Below, piece after piece: positions 59,666 to 64,000 of a DNA stretch of 64,000 nucleotides. Where the stretch lies: positions 8,896,013-8,960,012 of the forward strand of contig JARCOQ010000006.1 of NCBI GenBank assembly GCA_029207755.1, written 5' to 3'. Under the pieces are notes generated by a model that made no database searches, was not told the origin of the DNA, and saw only the letters and a program-made list of their open reading frames with translations. This DNA is from Chamaea fasciata. Taxonomy: Eukaryota; Chordata; Aves; Passeriformes; Sylviidae. The translations under genes and the position numbers were made by a program. Within the stretch, counting starts at the first letter, position 1; every line of letters starts with the position of its first letter.

Positions 59666-60819
59666 ACAGAAATCAAATAAAAGCAGAAATTTTTTAAAAA
59701 CACATCAAACAACACATGATACATGATTTCTCAACTAGTGATTGGAGAGAGATTCCTATTAGAATTATTTCTTTTTCTGACATTTATTATGTTGTCCTGT
59801 AGACATCCAATAGCTCTGTAAGTTTACAAAGACGTGAAATGCATGAACAAGTTCATAGCATATAGTAAAATACCAGATCTAGTTGCTTTACATGGCTACA
59901 GTTTCTAAAACTTCATAGAGTAAACACTCAGCCATGTATAATCCAGAAGTAAATTAGACAAAATAAGGAGATTTTGTTTGTTTGTTTAATCATATTGTTT
60001 CTCTTGCAGATATTCATGTCCCAGGTCATGAATTCCTACCATGATACAGTTTAAACGCTGACATGAAATGCAGCATGCATTGAAACACCTATTTCTTACA
60101 CCCAACAGTGACTAACTTTTAATTCCCATGTTTAAAAAAAGCAAACCTGAAGGCTACAGGAATTATCTGTTTTAAGCCACCCTGAAGATTTCTCACAATT
60201 TTTTTCTGTGTTACAGGAGCAGAGAGATATCTGAGTTTTGACCTTTAAACTCAACATTACTTCAGCTGTGACATAAACTGGAGTTGATGTCAGTTTAGAA
60301 AAAATGCATTTAAAATGCTTTTTTGGAAGCAGCGCAGGAATTCCTGTAGCTCGGGTGCTAGACTGTATTGGCACAGAAAAGAGCTGTATTAATTCTGTAA
60401 GACTGATACAAACATGCCTCATACTGACTAAAATTCAAAGGGAAAAGAAATCTCTAGTGCTTTCCCATTTTTGGTATTTGGAGTAAAATTCATACGTGCT
60501 TTTTAATAGCTTGATTTAGAAAGTGTTCAGTTTAATTAAACTTGCTCCTAAGACGTCTCAGTTTTCCTTTAATAAAGGATGGGCACAAGTTTACAAAATG
60601 AAAACTCTTGATTTTACAAAGACCTGTGTTTACTATGCCGGTATAAGATAAGATATAGATCTTCTGGGCAAAGAGAAAAAGGATGCAAAAGCATCAGCCC
60701 TCGGTAGTGAGCTCCCAAATCTGCAGTAACAGCCTCCACATCCATCACTTCATTTAGATCAGAGCTGGGATAATCTTGATGTTGTGTGGAGTGTTCAGAA
60801 GAATCGATTTCATGTAACC
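59666..60819. other. intergenic, nothing recognised
   Basis: No gene or repeat family seen. Confidence 0.5.
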
Positions 60820-61225
60820 TGTTGTGGTTTAACCCAGGCAGTTAAGGCCCTCACACCCCTGCCTCCAGCAGAAAGGGAGAGGGAATTGGAAGGGTGAAAG
60901 TGAGAAAACACAGGGGCTGAGAGAAACACAGTTTAAGTAGTAAAAGAAACAGTTATACAAGCAAATAAAACATGCTGAGCAATAAAACAAGGTATGATCT
61001 GGGATATCCTTTGGGCAAGTTGGGGTCAGTTGTCCTGGCTGTGTCCTCTCCTGGATCCTTGTGTACCCCCAACTCCTCACTGGTGGGGTGAGGAGGAGAA
61101 AAGGCCTTGGCTCTGTGTGAGCACTGCCCAGCAATAGGGAAAAGATACCTGAATGATCACAAATCCAAACCACAGCACCAGACAGGCTGCTATGAAAAAA
61201 TTAACTCAATCCCAGCTGAAAGCGG
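60820..61225 (-). mobile_element. solo LTR, family Y, copy 2 (internally deleted)
   Basis: On the + strand the block begins TGTTGTGGTTTAACCC, the reverse complement of the family Y 3' end. It passes through CCTTTGGGCAAGTTGGGGTC, AGAAAAGGCCTTGGCTCTGT and GTGAGCACTGCCCAGCAATA to TTAACTCAATCCCAGCTGAA, the reverse complement of the family Y start. At about 400 bases it is shorter than the 552-base copy at 41.4 kb, so part of the middle is missing or diverged. It is in inverted orientation to that copy. Confidence 0.8.
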
Positions 61226-61844
61226 AATCCCTGCGGACTTCACATCTGTGGGCTTCAGAGGTGGGGGCTTTGGCTTTAGGGCACAGAGCCAGCTGGTCCT
61301 CTCTTCTTCCCAAGCAGCATGACATTTCCCCCTGATATGGAGTATGGAGATAATATTTTCCATGATCTCTGTGAAAAATATTACTTAGAAGTGGCACACA
61401 GCCTATCCAATCCAGCCACCCTCTCCTGAAAGAGGAATTTCTTCTCAATCTTCTTTTCCAAATAAGGGGGGAATCTCCTTCAGTTTGGAGATAATGTTGA
61501 GGCATTTGGAACATTTCCAGCAGCACATTGCTCTCATACAGAGCTTAAAGTTTAAGTGTGGATTTAGAGAAAAAATGTTTAAAATAAAAAAAGATTTTTT
61601 TAGGGCATAGCTATTTAAATGGCTGTTTGGTTAGGCACAATACAGTAAGCTTGTAATCGTAGTTAAAATATTCAATCCATTTCAATATACTTGCCAAATG
61701 GATGACTTCTAGGGAGTTGATTCCAAAACTTATTAAGAAATCCCAAATAAACAAATAATTTCTTCAGAAACTGGGAAGCAAGAAGATCAAGACTTCAAAA
61801 AAGTAGTATCTAGGCTACTCAGAATTAATTTTAGAAGTATTACA
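61226..61844. other. intergenic, nothing recognised
   Basis: No gene or repeat family seen. Confidence 0.5.
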
Positions 61845-62035
61845 GAGTATTTGTGTTTAAGGAGACCTTAAAGATGATTTAGTTCCAACCCCCTGCCATG
61901 GGCAGGGACACCTTCCACTATCCCAAGTTGCTTCAAGCCCCATCCAACCTGGTCTTGAATACTTTCAAGAACAAGGCAGCCACAGCTTCTCTGGGCAACC
62001 TTTGCCAGGACCTCACCACCCTCACAGGGAATTTA
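61845..62035 (-). repeat. CR1 LINE 3' fragment
   Basis: The + strand reads TTCCAACCCCCTGCCATGGG, CAGGGACACCTTCCACTATC, CCCATCCAACCTGGTCTTGA, CTTCTCTGGGCAACC and CTCACCACCCTCACAGG, the reverse complement of the CR1 3' region. Confidence 0.93.
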
Positions 62036-64000
62036 ACTTAAACTAATGAGGCCCCCAACAGCATCTGTAAAGGACTTATGCCAGTAAAAGATGAAAGCAG
62101 GAAATACATTTTTTTTCTCCTCAGACTCTTAAGAAAAGTTCCATCTCCAAAGTTCAGTACTATTCTCCTAATTTCTTAGTATGTTCATCCCCTCAGTTAT
62201 TTTAAGGACATAAGCCATGACCAGGATACAATGAACAAAGGATCCTCAAAGTGGCACCAAAAAGAAACAGCCAAGGAGCAGACTGCCGGTTTCCCAATTT
62301 TTGCCATTACTAACACTTCAGTATCAAAGACAAGCCAGGCAAAGCTGTGAGGATTACCCCCTTAGAAAAGCTTCCCAAATTATTTCAGTTTTGTCTGATT
62401 TTATTGGGAACCTGAAAAAAATACTTACAGTCTTAAACAGGAACAGCTTCTCTCATTAAATACCAAAGTGATTTTGCATATATATTACCACAGGAAAAAA
62501 TATATTAAATTTGGTTAAATGAGAAGTATTTACATTCTTGCTGTTCAATATATTGTGTATCTCAAGAGACTTTTTTGCAAGATGTCTGTGTAGCAAGTGA
62601 ATTCATGTGCTTTCTTTGATGCATATTTATTTAAGTACATACTTCTTACTACGTGCATACTTTTTCTTAAAATTATTTTTAACTGTTTAGGTTATGTCTG
62701 ATAAAAACAAACCAACCAAACAAAACCCAAACCAAACAAACCCAGGACATACCTAGCCATGGCCCATATGGCCATTTCCAAAAATGTATGGAATATGAAT
62801 TATTTGTGATGGCCCAAACCTGATTTTTTTCTCACTTGGAATATGACGCCTTTAGCTTTAATTAGAAATCAGTATTAATTCTAATGGGGAATTGAATATG
62901 AAGACAGTGTGTGTTTGAGAGAAGGACATAATTCTATGGCAACTTTTGAAGGCCATTTTCATATTTAGCTTAATTTTCCCTTTCTCATTTTCACTTCTTT
63001 AATAAGACATGGGTTTAGTAGTATTGTGATTGTTCTGCTGCCCCTTCATTATCCTGCTGTTTAACATGCGGTGGAGAACCCATGTTGAAAGAACAGTCTC
63101 TGAAGTAATTTCAAACTGATTGTTGCATGTTTTCCAATCCCTTCGTTGCATCATGAACAGGTCCTGCTTAATCACATTTTCAAGGTAACATCCACAGTTT
63201 CTTTGATTTGACCTTTAAAGTGTTACTGTGTCCATCAGTTCCATCATTTATTACACCAAGACTGATTCAGTCAACCAAGCCACCACAAAGTGACCTTGTT
63301 TTCACAGCTCAAAGCACCCAGCAATGCAAATTAATCACAAAAAAACCACAAACAAAAACAAAAGCAAAACAAAAAAATTTAAAAAAACCCCTAAAACAAC
63401 AAAAACAAACAAACAAAAAAAACCACCAAACCCCAATTCTCTTAAAACCACATTGAACTGCTCACCAGGAACAATGCTCTTAAGTTGGGATTTTGCCTCT
63501 AAAATTGTTACTATTCAAAAGCTCTTGCTTCTGCTTTTGAAGAAAATGGAATATAAAATTTAAAAAACAGCCCGGCAAGATTTGTTACTGATTATCTGAA
63601 TAGTAACAGCCCTGGGTGAGTATTGTGCCAAGTGGACTTGGATGTGGGGATGAAGCCATTTGTTCTGGAAGGGTCTGACAGTTATTCACACATTGGCCTT
63701 ACCAATTACTAATGGAAATTTTCTTCCAGGCTCAGTGCTTTTCTTAAAGGAAAGATGCTCACACAGGACGTCATTATTATATATATGGTGACTCCACCAC
63801 ATCCAACTCATTCCATTGTATTATTATACAAGTATCAAGCCACACAACCTTAAATGACAGCTGGCTGCAGTTCTTCAGTGCCTTTGATTGTGAAAGATCT
63901 TGACTGATGAAGCTTTCTTACAAAGTTTGTATAGAATAAGCATCCATCTCCTTTCTCTGAAAACAACAAGCAAACTCATAAAAACTACCAAGGATTATAT
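62036..64000. other. intergenic, A-rich simple repeats
   Basis: AAC/CAAA-rich stretches lie at about 62700-62745 and 63337-63425. No gene or repeat family is otherwise seen to the window end. Confidence 0.5.

Noticed and set aside
1..64000. CRISPR arrays, operons, rRNA or tRNA genes
   Set aside because: None seen. The sequence is vertebrate in character and the tandem repeats are microsatellites or short duplications without regular spacers.

Overview
The window looks like vertebrate nuclear DNA from a bird, most likely a songbird. It is AT-rich and carries many 3'-truncated CR1 LINE fragments in both orientations, several ending in the ATTCTGTG-type octamer repeat. It also holds several solo LTRs whose sequences resemble passerine ERV families, a nearly complete class III (ERVL-type) provirus, and ordinary microsatellites. 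I found no prokaryotic features, no tRNA or rRNA gene, and no host protein-coding gene I can name. The species call is inference.

Layout. Positions 1-5784 are the 3' nine-tenths or so of an ERVL-type provirus on the + strand. Its 5' LTR and the start of gag lie left of the window. It shows a long open gag frame with an unusual hydrophobic N-terminal part, a one-frame displacement near the end of gag, and an amber codon inside a perfect hairpin. Beyond these come an uninterrupted pol (protease, reverse transcriptase, RNase H, integrase, all catalytic residues visible), a polypurine tract and a 3' LTR. There is no env and no recognisable dUTPase. It looks young compared with everything else in the window.

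Positions 5785-53000 are a gene-poor stretch with CR1 fragments, solo LTRs (about 19.0, 27.4, 40.5, 41.4 and 51.3 kb, plus a possible short one at 21.0 kb), microsatellites and homopolymer tracts. Four minus-strand places could be small genes or exons: a 59-codon membrane micropeptide frame at 39.1-39.3 kb, and splice-bounded open segments near 28.4, 43.2 and 46.8 kb. All are weak, unnamed candidates.

Positions 53130-57410 are a dense repeat block: a CR1 end, an LTR with TATA and AATAAA signals, a CR1 internal fragment, then a decayed gag of a betaretrovirus/ERVK-like element with capsid, major homology region and zinc-knuckle remnants. Two short tandem duplications lie in or near it. Positions 57411-64000 are intergenic, with A-rich repeats, a minus-strand copy of the 41.4-kb LTR family at 60.8 kb and a CR1 fragment at 61.9 kb.

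The only genes that clearly work together are those of the first provirus. Gag would form the particle. Pol follows Gag in the same frame after a single stop codon, which is the layout used for readthrough expression. The polypurine tract and LTR would serve reverse transcription and transcription.
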